NCBI GenBank assembly: GCA_945910005.1
Contig: OX246747.1
Location: forward strand, 6,838,966-6,902,965
DNA: 64,000 bases
Source: Isoperla grammatica
Taxonomy: Eukaryota; Arthropoda; Insecta; Plecoptera; Perlodidae
Direction: 5' to 3'
A program made the position numbers and the translations under genes. The notes beneath the pieces were generated by a model. The model worked only from the letters and a program-made list of their open reading frames with translations, ran no database searches and was not told where the DNA came from. How positions within the stretch are numbered: the first letter of the stretch is position 1; every line of letters starts with the position of its first letter. Positions 10,787-21,059 of the stretch are shown piece after piece.

Positions 10787-11727
10787 CCTTAGAGAAATTA
10801 GAGATACCTTTTTTAGATCCTTTAGGACGCCCGCGAGGATTGCTTATTTTGGAGAAGCTAAAACCTTCTCTAATAGTATTTAAACTTGTCTCTATAGACA
10901 TTCCTACTTTAGTTGGGTATATTTTAATAGGTATTTCTCTAATGACATGGGAACTGGTAGCTTCAGTTCCAATAGCATGCAAGGTTTTAGAAGATGAAGC
11001 TGGATGGGTCGTTTTTGAACCGGGTGCCTTCACACATAGATCAAGTGGAATACTATCAATGGGAGAATCAAGTGTAGTTGTGTTAGAGCATGTATAAGTA
11101 TCAGATACATACATTTCGGTTAATCTACTGAATGGCTTCGATAAACCTAAAATTTCTGAAGAGTTTTGACTTATTTTGTACTGATTTTCTTGTGCATTAG
11201 TAATTTGAAGCAAAATTGAATCAAAGTTATAAGTAGCTTTTTCCAATTTGTCTAGTTCAAAGAAAATTATTTTCGAAGCTTTTTGAGTACAAACGTTAGA
11301 TATATTTGTATGTAATTCATCGTTATGTTTTGTATTTAAAAATAATTTGCCTTCCTTGAATGAATTTTGACAATTTGATGTTTCTAAAGTGGCCACAAAG
11401 TACATCAATCTTTCTACAGCCTCATGTAAGTGGTATGTACTTTTAATAAATGCCTTGATTTTCTGATTGTGGCTTTCAATACGGTTATTTGTATTGTTTC
11501 CTAATGTCGGTAGAGACTTCCTATATGCCATGACCGTGACCCACATTTCCTTTATAAGATGCCAATTTCTAAAGAAGTAATCTACAAACTGGTTGGGAGC
11601 GATACCCTGTAATTTTGCAACATTTTCTAAATAATCAGTTTCTGTGAAAGAAGATAAAGCAGCCTGAAAGGCAGTGAAAGCCTGCTCCTTAACTACTTTT
11701 GCACGTATAGGAGATAGAGGGTCGGAT
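10779..11727 (-). CDS. ZSWIM/MULE-like transposase-derived protein, C-terminal part
   Basis: An ORF of about 315 codons starts mid-domain. The segment FFRNWHLIKEMWVTVM followed by NNTNNRIESHNQKIK resembles the end of the transposase fold in ZSWIM1/3-like and MULE proteins. The C-terminus carries a GRPKGSKK AT-hook-like motif. The Cys/His SWIM finger expected between them was not seen. There is no start codon with context; a stop precedes the conserved part, so the 5' portion is lost or spliced. Composition is AT-rich and the frame is clean, which suggests a fairly recent insertion. Confidence 0.6.
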
Positions 11728-11829
11728 CACCTGGTGAAAGATCTTAAGGCGATCGTCAAGGGAGACATGTGGTGATGAGAGTAGCGGTCTAAGGGGGGGG
11801 GGGGGGGCTAGTTTCCCCGCGCTCTTTCA

Positions 11830-12326
11830 TGCACCTTAGATATGTGGTCGTTCCAGAGGAGTTTTTTTGTCCAGGACGGCTCCGAGGCACTCGGCCGAGG
11901 ACGACCATTGAAGATTGGTTCCAGCCTGGGTGAGATAGGGCAGGACGGGTGGCCGTTTCCTGGTGAAGTAGACTACTTTTGTTTTGGCAGGGTTGAGCGA
12001 AGTGCGCTATTTTGCGTACCAAGCTGCCATCGTGTCAAGTCTTGGAGACAGCCAGACTCGGGGAGCGCGAAGTGGCGGCCAGGGTGCCGTCATCTGTGAA
12101 GAGATGGATCTCGACAGTCCGCGGGAGTTTTGAGATGATTAGCCTCGTTGCAAAAATATGAGACGTTAAGCCCAAATATCTATCAACCTATCTGTCTGCC
12201 GTGTATAGGTTGAAGAGCAGGGGGCTTATTTCACTTCCCTGTGGGACCCCAGCTTTGATTTGTCCCCTTACGACTTCCTGTTGCATCAAGTGGCGTGTAG
12301 GAAAGAGCCAATTTCACGTCCGTGTG
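11830..12326 (-). pseudogene. LINE reverse transcriptase fragment (Jockey-like)
   Basis: Minus-strand frames show KAGVPQGSEISPLLFNLYTAD, then after a retroposon scrap LPRTVEIHLFTDDGTLAA and a later KT..V.F-like region. These are the RT motifs before and around the catalytic box, which reads FTDD instead of the usual YADD. Several frameshifts break it. The shared-tail fragment at 12137-12194 is inserted between the two motifs, and a full H1 copy sits just upstream. Confidence 0.75.
12137..12194 (+). mobile_element. 5'-truncated retroposon tail inside LINE RT
   Basis: GATTAGCCTCGTTGC through ACGTTAAGCCC and an ATC-rich end, only about 58 bp, splitting the RT coding sequence. This is a typical 5'-truncated target-primed insertion. 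Confidence 0.85.
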
Positions 12327-12664
12327 CCTGCCCAGGGACTGCTACCTTATCGTGGTGGGCAGGTTTGAGTGCTTTGATGATCCCGAGAGCTATGCCGGCG
12401 GGAGCGTATGCTTCTGGTAGGGCCACCCTAGCCGGACTGGTCGAGGAGGAGAAGTCAGACGAAATGCAGTCCACACCCCAATACCCTTTCCTCCCCCTTC
12501 CCGTTTCCACCCCGCCCTCCAATTTTCTCCTTTCCCCACGCTCCCTCCTACTTGCCCCTTTCCTCCAAATAGCCCCATATTTCATCTTCATATATCACCC
12601 ACTCATTGTCTCGATTAGCCTCGTTGCAAAAATATGAAACGTTAAGCCCAAATATCAATCAATC
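12327..12664 (+). mobile_element. H1-type short retroposon, full length
   Basis: Head, body (with an extra pyrimidine-rich segment) and tail are all present. Target duplication TCACGTCCGTGTG / TCACGTCCGGGTG at 12314-12326 and 12663-12675. Confidence 0.9.
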
Positions 12665-12704
12665 ACGTCCGGGTGTCTGCAAGCGCAATTGACCTTTTAA
12701 CACT

Positions 12705-12744
12705 GCACGCAGGCCGGCCGGAAGCCCACGGCCGGCCTGCGTGC
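12705..12744. repeat. Perfect 14-bp inverted repeat
   Basis: GCACGCAGGCCGGC and GCCGGCCTGCGTGC separated by 12 bases, a very GC-rich hairpin in AT-rich surroundings. Confidence 0.9.
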
Positions 12745-12861
12745 AAAGGGCATACAGCCAACGCAACCTGCAGACAGGCCCAAGGCAATCAAATCCATCA
12801 GTGAACCGAATCTGTCCCATTGCCATGCCTGGTCGTCATCGGAGGTGCTAAGGGTAGGTCC

Positions 12862-13365
12862 GGTAGGTTGACGTTGTTTTACATAGGGGCCCCAATTATC
12901 ATGTTAAGCAAGGTATTATGTATAATAGTTGACCGTAAAATGTTTCTATTACTAGACTTGTCACGAGAGAATGACATTTACTTCCCAACAATAGACATGT
13001 GGATTTAAATGCGAATCAGACTATTATAATGTCGATTTTAGTTCTTATAATCCAATTTAAGACAGAAATAGGCATTGTTTTGCTTTGAGAACCACACATT
13101 AATGTTTTGTAAAACATTATTTATAATTACCGACAGTGTAAACTCGCTTCTGCACAAAACTCAATGATACAAATTTTCAGACTATTGAAACGTTGATTTA
13201 GGCTTTCGGGCTATATAAGCAGCGCGCTGCCAGGCAGGAGCATCAGTCATCTTCAGAACTCCAACCTTGTGACTTCAAGAGTGGTTCTCGTCGCAACCAA
13301 GTGTGTGTGTGCAGTTGACTCATGTAAACTCTCACTCTTGTAGAAGGGTGAGATGCGGGACGGAA
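12862..13365. repeat. Segmental duplicate C1 (partner 46829-47597)
   Basis: Sequence from TTTTACATAGGGG.. through the TATA-box region and the transcript-like GTGACTTCAAGAGTGG part is closely repeated at 46829-47597. The partner carries an H1 retroposon that is absent here, so this copy shows the empty site near 13005-13012. Confidence 0.9.
13208..13252 (+). promoter_or_regulatory. Candidate core promoter: TATA box plus TCAGT initiator
   Basis: GGGCTATATAAGCAGCGCGC is followed about 30 bases later by GCATCAGTCATC, which fits the arthropod TCAGT initiator. The downstream GTGACTTCAAGAGTGG would be 5' untranslated. The duplicate at 47443-47490 has TATATCAG instead of TATATAAG, a weakened TATA box. 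What it drives is unknown; retroposon sequence follows. Confidence 0.45.
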
Positions 13366-13880
13366 AGAGACCCTGTTCCTTCCCTCCCACTGTCCCACTG
13401 AATATTTCTCCTCCCACTTGGCCCCGCCCACCCTTGCTGGACTCCCGTATGACGACCCACGCGACGTACAATGGATCTGATTCGGATGTGGCTTTATTAT
13501 TTATGTCTCGGCCCGGGGAAGAATAGGCCCAGAGTGACTCTGCTAGTCGTAAGAGGTGACAAAAACAGACACTGTCCCTGTCCCCCCCCCCCACTGTCCC
13601 ACTGAATATTTCTCCTCCCACTTGGTCCTGCCCTCCTTTGCTGGACTCCCGTATGACGACCCACGCGACGTTCAATGGATCTGATTCGGATGTGGCTGTA
13701 TTCTTCATTATCATTTTCTTTTTTTTATTCTCGATTAGCCTCGTTGCAAAAATATGCAACGTTAAGCCCAAATATCAATCATTCTCAATCATATTTCTCA
13801 TCTTCATTATCACCCGCTCATCGTCTTGATTAGCCATTGTTGCAAAAATATGAGACGTTCAGCCCCATTAATCAATCCAT
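13366..13880 (+). mobile_element. Nested H2-type retroposons
   Basis: A headless H2 body (13366-13503) is followed by a full H2 unit (head TCTCGGCCCGGGG at about 13506, body, shared tail to about 13786) and then a second tail to about 13876. The partial partner at 47598-47880 repeats the first two parts. Confidence 0.8.
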
Positions 13881-14794
13881 CAAACTTACCCCATTTCGTG
13901 TGAAACCAAGGCAAACACCACCTTTAGAAAAAAAAACTAACGCCACCGCACTAAAGTTTTATTCATGCAACATTGCCCAGCCCATTTAAAATAAACAATA
14001 GAACCGCGCCGCCCCGCACCTCCACCTTCTACAGCTGTGAGTATACAGACAACGCGCGCCTCGGCTGACAATAACCAGTCGACGTAGGCTCTTGAATGAG
14101 AAGGACGTGATAGGGACTCGTGAACATGCCAGATGCAATTCTGGCGAAACGTCGAGCGATGGGTGACAGACTTCGGTCTGCACCAATATACTCACACAAG
14201 CAGCGGAATATCCCGGTAGACAACAAATCCATACATATACAAACAAAATTACTAGACTATCAAAAGAAAACAAGGTGTAAATAAATTATTCATGGCAGCA
14301 TTTGCCAATTATTGTATTTAAAAATGTCAGTTTGTTCTAGCTTCATAACGGAACCGCCAAAACTCGTCATCATCCTCGTCTATCAGTCATCGCTGTCAGT
14401 CATCGCTCGCATGAATGTTTATGATTATTGGCCCAACTCCCCAGGTATCCATGCCCACTTCTGTGGCCCAAGTCTCTCTTATCAGTTTTTCACAGTTCTC
14501 GACTCGTTTTGATCATTCCGCTGCCGTTGTGGCCTCTAGGGCATCCTCGCAAACTCTTTTTGTGTTTTCCACTGTGTGTTCTCCGTTCCACCCAATAATG
14601 TCATTGAAGCTTTGTTTGGTAGTAGGCCCTATGAACTAACTTATTGTATATGTCAGTGCATTTAGACTTCGGCCTAAGAACTAGTTTAAATACCTGACTC
14701 TAGCATCCACAGTGGAACTAGGGTTACAAGCATAAGTTTAAATTAACCTTAAAAACGGCCATAGTAACAATAGGCTACAGCCCGTCTGAGCCTG
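13880..14794. repeat. Segmental duplicate D1 (partner 40879-42648)
   Basis: About 0.9 kb beginning CCCCATTTCGTGTGAAACC and ending AACGGCCATAGTAAC is repeated at 40879-42648, where a 924-bp TA-flanked element splits it. Several short ORFs on both strands are not conserved enough to call. Confidence 0.9.
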
Positions 14795-15071
14795 GGGAAG
14801 AATATACCCATAGTGACTCTGTTAGTCGTAAGAGGCGACGAAAGGAGACCCTGTCTTTTTCCCCCCCACTGTCCCACTGAATAATTCTCCTCCCACTTGG
14901 CCCTGCCCTCCCTTGTTGGACTCCCGTTTGACGACCCACGCGACCTGCAATTGATCTGATTCGGATCTGGCTTTATTCTTCATCATCATCTTCATTACCA
15001 CCCGCTCATGTCTCGCTTAGCCATCGTTGCACAAATATGAGACGTTGAGCCCCATTGATCAATCAATCGAG
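14795..15071 (+). mobile_element. H2-type short retroposon
   Basis: Diverged H2 head (CCCGTCTGAGCCTGGGG), body and shared tail ending GATCAATCAATC. Confidence 0.85.
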
Positions 15072-15870
15072 TAATGTAAACGAGGTTCTAGCCCATACCA
15101 AGTTCCAACTCCTTTAGTATTAAAGTAATTGATGGCCCATGGTCAATTGAGAATCGGAGTTTAAGGACCTTACACGGTATAAAACTAATTCACCACCTGT
15201 GGGGCAGCTTGCCGCAGTAGCACCAGTGGCGTCGTTACAACGGAATAATGAAAAAACGGCCCGATATTGTAATAAGGTTTAAAAAGAATTAGGGATACGA
15301 AATCAAACAAACTTAAAGTTTTGTCGGCGTTAGGCGTCTTTTTTATTTTTAATATAGTGAGAAAATTGTTAGTATTTCGCTGGTCCTGAACAGCCTGCTC
15401 TCTTAGAAATGTGAAAATCGGATCCTCTTCGAACTTTTTTCTATTTCGTGGGATTGACCATCTTCGCGCGAAGAGGAATAGCTTCGTCCTCGCTCGACGA
15501 GTGTGGCAGGCACCGTGTCTTCTCCAGTGCAGGCTCCACAAATGTAGACTTATGTGGATTTGACTCATAGGGGACGGAGGAAAACAGATGTGACGAAGGG
15601 CTTGGGACATTCTTTGCGTTTAAATATATGTATTTGTGTAAATCTGGCGTGCTGGCTCACAGGGAAGAGTTTGACGATAAAGGGGAAAATGGAATGGAAG
15701 ATGAAGAGGATAAAGCACTCAAAGGTATCGATACATTTTTGACTTAAAGTGGGTTTATGGTGTGTAGGGAGGATAACAACTCGTCGATCGGCACAAAATA
15801 TGGCCACTTGATGGGGGTAGGAACATTATCTTCAGTGCTGATGCCAGTTGACGGATATTTCATGATCCAT
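15072..15870. other. No confident gene
   Basis: A 141-codon minus-strand ORF (15185-15610) contains an R.RKKFEEDPIFTFLREQ stretch that faintly recalls the tail of MADF/SANT-type proteins. A neighbouring frame looks equally plausible upstream. I leave it uncalled. Confidence 0.35.
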
Positions 15871-15871
15871 A

Positions 15872-15976
15872 ACACCTGCAACCTTATCGTGGTGGGCAGG
15901 TTTGCGTGCTGTAAGGATCCCGAGAGCTATGCCGGCGGAAGCGTATGCTTCTGGTAGGCCCACCCTAGCCGGACTG
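15872..15976 (+). mobile_element. H1 head fused to LINE fragment
   Basis: The H1 head from CTTATCGTGGTGGGCAGG to AGCCGGACTGG stops where LINE coding sequence begins. Confidence 0.8.
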
Positions 15977-16186
15977 GCTACTTACTAAGAAACGAACCGT
16001 CCCCAGTATGCGATGTATGTAATGTTTTGACTGTAAAACACATTCTAATTGAATGTAACAAATATAATAATGAAAGAAGAAAGTTTAATTTAAAACCCTC
16101 ACTTAAAGACAACTTATCAGACGAATTCAAAGTAATCAATAACATATTTCGTTTTCTGCAAGATAATCGTTTAGTACCACTTATGT
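15977..16186 (+). pseudogene. LINE ORF2 C-terminal fragment
   Basis: In frame: YLLRNEPSPVCDVCNVLTV followed by KHILIECNKYNNERRKF, a C-x2-C..H..C motif typical of the last 100 residues of I/Jockey-like LINE ORF2, ending in a stop after VPLM. It lies between an H1 head and, after an (AAT)n run, a shared tail. Confidence 0.7.
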
Positions 16187-16274
16187 AATCGAACATAGTA
16201 ATCAATATTAAAATAACATAGGCACTGATAACCTTGCTGTTTTGTGCCTTTAAAGTCAAAGAATAATAATAATA

Positions 16275-16345
16275 ATCATCCAATCATCGTCTCGATTAGC
16301 CAGGTTGCAAATATATGAGACGTTAAGCCCAAATATCTGTCAATT
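16275..16345 (+). mobile_element. Shared-tail retroposon fragment
   Basis: CATCGTCTCGATTAGCC..GAGACGTTAAGCCC after an (AAT)n run that may be the 3' end of the upstream LINE fragment. Confidence 0.75.
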
Positions 16346-16348
16346 ACT

Positions 16349-16955
16349 TGCCCAGGGATTGCTACCTTATCGTGGTGGGCAGGTTTGTGCGCTTTGATGA
16401 TTCCTGGAGCTATACCGGCGGAAGCGTATGTTTCTGGTAGGGCCACCCTAGCCGAACAGGTCGAGGAGGTCAGACGAAATGCAGTCCACAACCTCCCCCT
16501 TCCCAGAAGCCAGAAGCCCAGAAGCCCTCCCCTAAGCCAGATTAAGGATGGGCAAAAATTTGGAGCGAATCGGTATATCGATACGGATCGATCTTTTAGG
16601 GTCCGATACAATCTGAATCGATTCTTTCGTCTAAAGAATCGATCTCTGGCCAGCCGGGGTTGGAACTCATGGTTATCAGGCATACCGTTCTTGAGCATCA
16701 CCGTCATCGCATCCTGGCAGTTCTGGGCAAAGTACCGCGGCGATTTGATTGTGGTTGACGGCATGATGGTGGTCATACCGACCGCCGCGCCCTGGTGGTG
16801 TTACCTTTTTCTTCCCCTTTCCCCTTTCCTCACGCGCCCTCCTACTTGCCTTTTTCCCCCAAAGAGCCCCCAATTCCATCTTCATAATCACCCACTCATC
16901 TTCTTGATTAGCCAAGTCTCAAAAATATAAGACGTTAAGCCCAAATATCAATCCT
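16349..16955 (+). mobile_element. H1-type retroposon with 300-bp insert
   Basis: Head and first half of the body run to about 16503; the body resumes about 16800 and continues to a normal tail. The inserted middle carries a Helitron-like coding scrap and a GATGGGCAAAAATT stretch that recalls hAT-type ends. Confidence 0.8.
16675..16800 (-). pseudogene. Helitron Rep/helicase-like N-domain scrap
   Basis: The minus strand reads VGMTTIMPSTTIKSPRYF then AQNCQDAMTVM and GMPD, which fits the Helitron_like_N pattern (LPS...SPRY....QDAM...G.PD). Only about 40 residues survive. Confidence 0.45.
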
Positions 16956-17525
16956 TAAGATGATTTTGGGAAATGCAAGGAGTACAAGATAAGCCTACAG
17001 CGATCCTACAAAAATTAATTAAGATATTCATTAACAAACAAATGCTTATAGGCTACTGCATCCTTACAGAGTTTGGAAGAACTTGTCGCCTTCGTTAAAA
17101 AGTAAACACTTGTCACAAGTGATTGACTTGTACAATCAGTTCATAAAAATAAATAATAAAAATATCAAAGGAAATTAACAAATATTTTTTTCATTATTAG
17201 TACTTCTTTTAAAATACAGACAATAAACCTAGGTCTACCTCATACAAATAATAGAGATATAATTAAAAAAGTGTAAGCTCTATTCTAAGCATTTATTGTA
17301 TGCTAAGTACATCTTAGAGTAGGCCTTCATGATTTATGAGTGACATTATATTGCTTACATATAATATTGATGAAAGCAAGTGATGGGTTGAGCAATCTTT
17401 GTTTTGAATCGATGTATTCTACTTTTTTCTTGTACAGTATCTAAGAAACCTATTGGTGATATGATGTTATGTTGGTGGATTGGTATTTGGTGACGTGATA
17501 ATCTTATTGAGGGTTAATGTTCTAT
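16956..17525. other. AT-rich, no gene seen
   Basis: No coding potential, no recognisable repeat. Confidence 0.5.
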
Positions 17526-17906
17526 TACTGAGATTGATTGATTAATGGGGCTTAACGTCTCATATTTTCGCAACTATGGCCAATCGAGACGATGAGCGGG
17601 TGATAATGATGATGAGAAAGATAATTGAAGAATAAAGCCACATCCGAATCAAATCCATTGTACGTCGCGTGGGTCGTCATACGGGAGTCCAGCAAGGGTG
17701 GGCTGGGCCATGTGGGAGGAGAAATCTTCAGAGGGGCAGTGGGGGGGGGGGGGGAGAGGTGCAGGGTCTCCTTTTGTCGCCTCTTACGACTAGCAGAGTC
17801 ACTCTGGGCCTATTCTACCCCGGGCCGAGACGGGTCTCCTTTTGTCTCCTCTTACGACTAGCAGAGTCACTCTGGGCCTATTCTTCCCCGGGCCCAGACG
17901 GGTTAC
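17526..17906 (-). mobile_element. H2-type retroposon with duplicated head
   Basis: Reverse orientation. On the minus strand two H2 heads stand in tandem (17906-17832 and 17828-17764) before one body and one tail. The whole is flanked by TTACTGAG on both sides, so the double-headed form appears to have inserted as one unit. Confidence 0.8.
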
Positions 17907-18010
17907 TGAGCATAACACTCCCAAACTAAGGTAATAACAAAAAACAACAATTCAATAGAATGTAAATAGTAATACGATGCATTAATTAAATGTAAGTTAT
18001 AACCCATCAA

Positions 18011-18317
18011 CCTGCCCAGGGACTGCTACCTTATCGTGGTGGACAGGTTTGCGTGGTTTGATGATCCCGAGAGCTATGCCGGCGGAAGCGTATGTTTCTG
18101 GTAGGGCCACCCTAGCCGGACAGGTCGAGGAGGTCAGACGAAATGCAGTCCACAACCTCCCCCTTCCCTTTTCCTCCCCCTTCGCATTTTCCACCGCGCC
18201 CTCCTACTTGCCCCATTCCTCCAAACAGACCCCTTTTTCATCTTCATCTATCACCCACTCATTGTCTCGATTAGCGTTGTTGCAAAAATACGAGACGTTT
18301 AGCCCAAAAATCAATCA
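18011..18317 (+). mobile_element. H1-type short retroposon, full length
   Basis: Exact 14-bp target duplication TTATAACCCATCAA at 17997-18010 and 18318-18331. Confidence 0.92.
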
Positions 18318-18331
18318 TTATAACCCATCAA

Positions 18332-18984
18332 ATAAATATTCTAGCCTAATGAAAAATGTTTTAGTGGAATATAATAAAGGAAATTTCCAAAATACTGTTG
18401 AAAATGAAAACACGCAATATGCTATAATTCGAACTTTACATTTACAACACAACATTATATTTTACATTTACAAATTTCTTTTTACATTTACATTTTAAGT
18501 TGGGCCTACAATTACATGCAATAAAATAAATAATTATGCGGATATAGATTATAATTAATATCTTACATAATATGTTATATTAAACAACATGTTATATATT
18601 TCTCACTCAACGGTTCCATCTTTAGTTATCATACCAATCAAACGAAACTCAAATTGGTACCCAGCGTTTCATACAAAGTATCAGTCAAATATGTGCCTCA
18701 ATATTGCTCTTCTGCACAATGCAGTGTCACGTTGCTCCGTATGGTAGTTACTTATCGAGTACTAAGCAATGCCCAGAGAGAAGACTATCATGGCATCCTT
18801 GATATCTATTAAAGCTTTTGGCCTAAGAGCCTTCTCGCTCGAGGACAACAAAAAACCGTTTGGAATTGGGATTTAGGGAACAAAACAAAACTTTCCTACC
18901 TCTCCGGTCAGTAAGAAAGTTATTCGGTAGCTGGTGTAGTGAAGTTGAAACTATTTTTAGTTTTAATTGTAACTTAGTTGTTGC
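18332..18984. other. AT-rich, no gene seen
   Basis: Only short ORFs; TTTACATTTACA repeats near 18430-18495. Confidence 0.5.
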
Positions 18985-19260
18985 TATTCATTTCACCATG
19001 GTAGTCACCAGTGTTACTACCAGAAGCAAAGAGTAAGCTGCATTCAGTGACAAAACCACCCCCTCAACGTAAGCAACACAATAAATCTCCTTCCATTATT
19101 CATGTCACCTTGCTTTGCACTTCTCGTATCTTTATCTTTCCATGTCTTCCTCAACGTACCCCTCTGGAAAATCCAAGTTTTGTCTACAATATTTGGCTGC
19201 AGAGGATTAACACCATAGGACTTGCAAGTGCATTTAATGTAACAAAATAAAGCAGACACA
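18985..19260 (-). pseudogene. DDE_3-type transposase fragment
   Basis: The minus strand shows IVDKTWIFQRGT, then WKDKDTRSAKQG, NNGRRFIVL and, across a frameshift, ASGSNTGDYHGEMN. The piece overlaps and extends upstream of the 7.6-8.0 kb relic and includes the first catalytic aspartate region, where the usual D-E-T-W reads D-K-T-W. Confidence 0.6.
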
Positions 19261-19677
19261 CAGGTTTACCAATTTCTTTTCATGTCGATACGTAATGATA
19301 AGCCATGACGTATATAACTCATATACTTTCTTACAAAGTTGATCCTCTGCAGCGCAATATTGGAACTTTCCATTAATAATCTTCGGTTATCCGTGTTCCC
19401 CCACTTGAAACCTATAACAACAACAAATTGTAGCTAGAAGGCTCGGAAATGGAAATAAACACTTCATTAGTGTGGCAGAAATTTAAAGCAACTACTTCAA
19501 AACATAACTTTACTATAAAGGCTTGCAGCCTACAACTATTATTATTAAAGAATACGTTTAATATAGTTTAAATAAGTTTTTCGCAGACACAATTTTTAAA
19601 CATAATTTACTACACATATTAATATTATGTACTTGCAAGTTGATGTTAGTAAGAAGTCCCATAACCTCGCCACGGTC
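19261..19677. other. AT-rich, no gene seen
   Basis: No conserved ORF or named repeat recognised. Confidence 0.45.
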
Positions 19678-19691
19678 TCAACTATCTATGA

Positions 19692-19993
19692 CCCGTCTCG
19701 GCCCGGGGTAGAATGGGCCCAGAGTAACTCTGCTAGCCGTAAGAGGCGACGAAAGGAGACCCTGTCCCTTTCCCCCCCACTGTCCCATTGAATATTTCTC
19801 CTCCCACTTGGCCCTGCCCTCCCTTGCTGGGCTCCCATATGACGACCCACGCGACGTACAATGGATCTGATTCGGATCTGGCTTTATTCTTCATCATCAT
19901 CATCATCTTTCTTATCTTCATTATCACCTGCTCATCGTCTCGATTAGCCATTGTTGCAAAATTATGAGACGTTAAGCCCCACTAATCAATCAA
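19692..19993 (+). mobile_element. H2-type short retroposon, full length
   Basis: Complete head, body, tail; exact target duplication TCAACTATCTATG at 19678-19690 and 19994-20006. Confidence 0.92.
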
Positions 19994-20091
19994 TCAACTA
20001 TCTATGGTGTCTTTTGTTGACGTGGAAAGGTTAAACCACAAAATATAACGGTACCGTTATTACTTGAAAGGAGCAGTATCAACTGAAAATG

Positions 20092-20510
20092 TTAGGGAAT
20101 TATAAGACAGGATAAATGAAGGGAATATAGTTTTAAGAATTGGAGTTTGAAAACAAATTTCTCAGTTGGTCGGCTTAGGGTCTGTTGCGAATGGCCAGAT
20201 CCTGTGCTGAATGCTGCAACACCCAATGCATCATCCTCATTGCCAGGTACAATATCTGGCGGATCTTCTGGAAGAGGAACATTGTTTTCAATGCAAATAT
20301 TGCGCAGTACACAGCAAGTGCCGATTATTTTCATAACCTGAGCAGGGATGTACAACAGTGTGCCGGCTCTAGAGAGACAACCACCTGATCTTTAGCCCAC
20401 CGAATGCCCCTTCAACAACATTCCTCGTTGACCTGTGACGTTCGTTGTAATGCCGTTCTTCCTGTGTCACAGGTCGCAATACTGGCATCACGAGGCGGAA
20501 AGATATGACG
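20092..20510 (-). pseudogene. HARBI1/Harbinger transposase C-terminal relic
   Basis: The minus strand has ERHYNERHRSTRNVVEGAFG then GGLKIRWLSL, a stop, and in another frame MKIIGTCCVLRNICIENNVP. These match the last third of Harbinger nucleases (TRNV.E..FG.LK; II..C.VLHNIC). At least one stop and one frameshift. Homology between the two large blocks begins just beyond its upstream end (20516), so the relic marks the left breakpoint of copy A. Confidence 0.75.
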
Positions 20511-20514
20511 CTAA

Positions 20515-20720
20515 GAATCGTCAGAGAACTCGTCCATGTAGAGTCCATTTAGTGCATTCACACGCGCTAACGTGAGATTCGCAACCTCTTGTTCTTGAGT
20601 GACTCCTAACTTAATGGCGCAGTAAAGCGTAATTGGTTCTTGTGTTAATGCATTACAATGCGCGCGATTATGCGGGTTGGGCCGGCATTGCGGTAACGCT
20701 GGGACTGGCCCTCCACATTA
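20515..20720 (-). CDS. Conserved ORF/exon in duplicated block, unknown
   Basis: The minus strand is open through LPQCRPNPHNRAHCNALTQ, ITLYCAIKLGV and NLTLARVNALNGLYMDEFSD. The corresponding frame in copy B (51041-51246) is also open and continues beyond the block boundary. Cys and His spacing could suit a metal site but I recognise no family. Confidence 0.35.
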
Positions 20721-20914
20721 ATACACACCAATGCTGATAAGAACAGATAGCATCAAACTAGTACTACATCGTTAGGGTGGTACCGTTGGGTGCGGAGAGT
20801 CAAGCTCAACAGCGTTTCCTTTTTTGTGGCAGATACCATTTTGACGATCATTGGGATGAAATGGTAATCACCTGCTTCATGGTGATTACCACTTACCCGT
20901 TTGTATTTAATCCT

Positions 20915-20986
20915 ACCACTGGCGTCTCGCACAATTTCAACATTAGCGTGTGCCGACTTTGGGGACACCTGTCCAAATTCACCGTT
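20915..20986 (-). CDS. Candidate exon in duplicated block, unknown
   Basis: After an AAATAG acceptor the frame reads NGEFG.VSPKSAHANVEIV and RDASGRIKYKR, then a GTAAGTGG donor. Copy B keeps the frame but has CTACGTGG instead of that donor and a GTAATT donor further on. Confidence 0.35.
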
Positions 20987-21059
20987 CCTATTTCAGTTCT
21001 TGTGTATCATAGTGCACACATTGACTAGACTCGCTCTTGCCGCGATCACTTTGCCACGT

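Noticed and set aside
10582..11097. 171-codon plus-strand ORF
   Set aside because: It runs through an H1 retroposon and then antisense to the ZSWIM/MULE-like ORF.
13253..13771. 172-codon minus-strand ORF with repeated SESDPL.VAWVVIRESSKGG
   Set aside because: Antisense of nested H2 retroposon bodies; the same peptide appears at every H2 copy.
16385..16930. 181-codon plus-strand ORF
   Set aside because: It reads across an H1 head, a foreign insert and the body; it is a by-product of low stop density.
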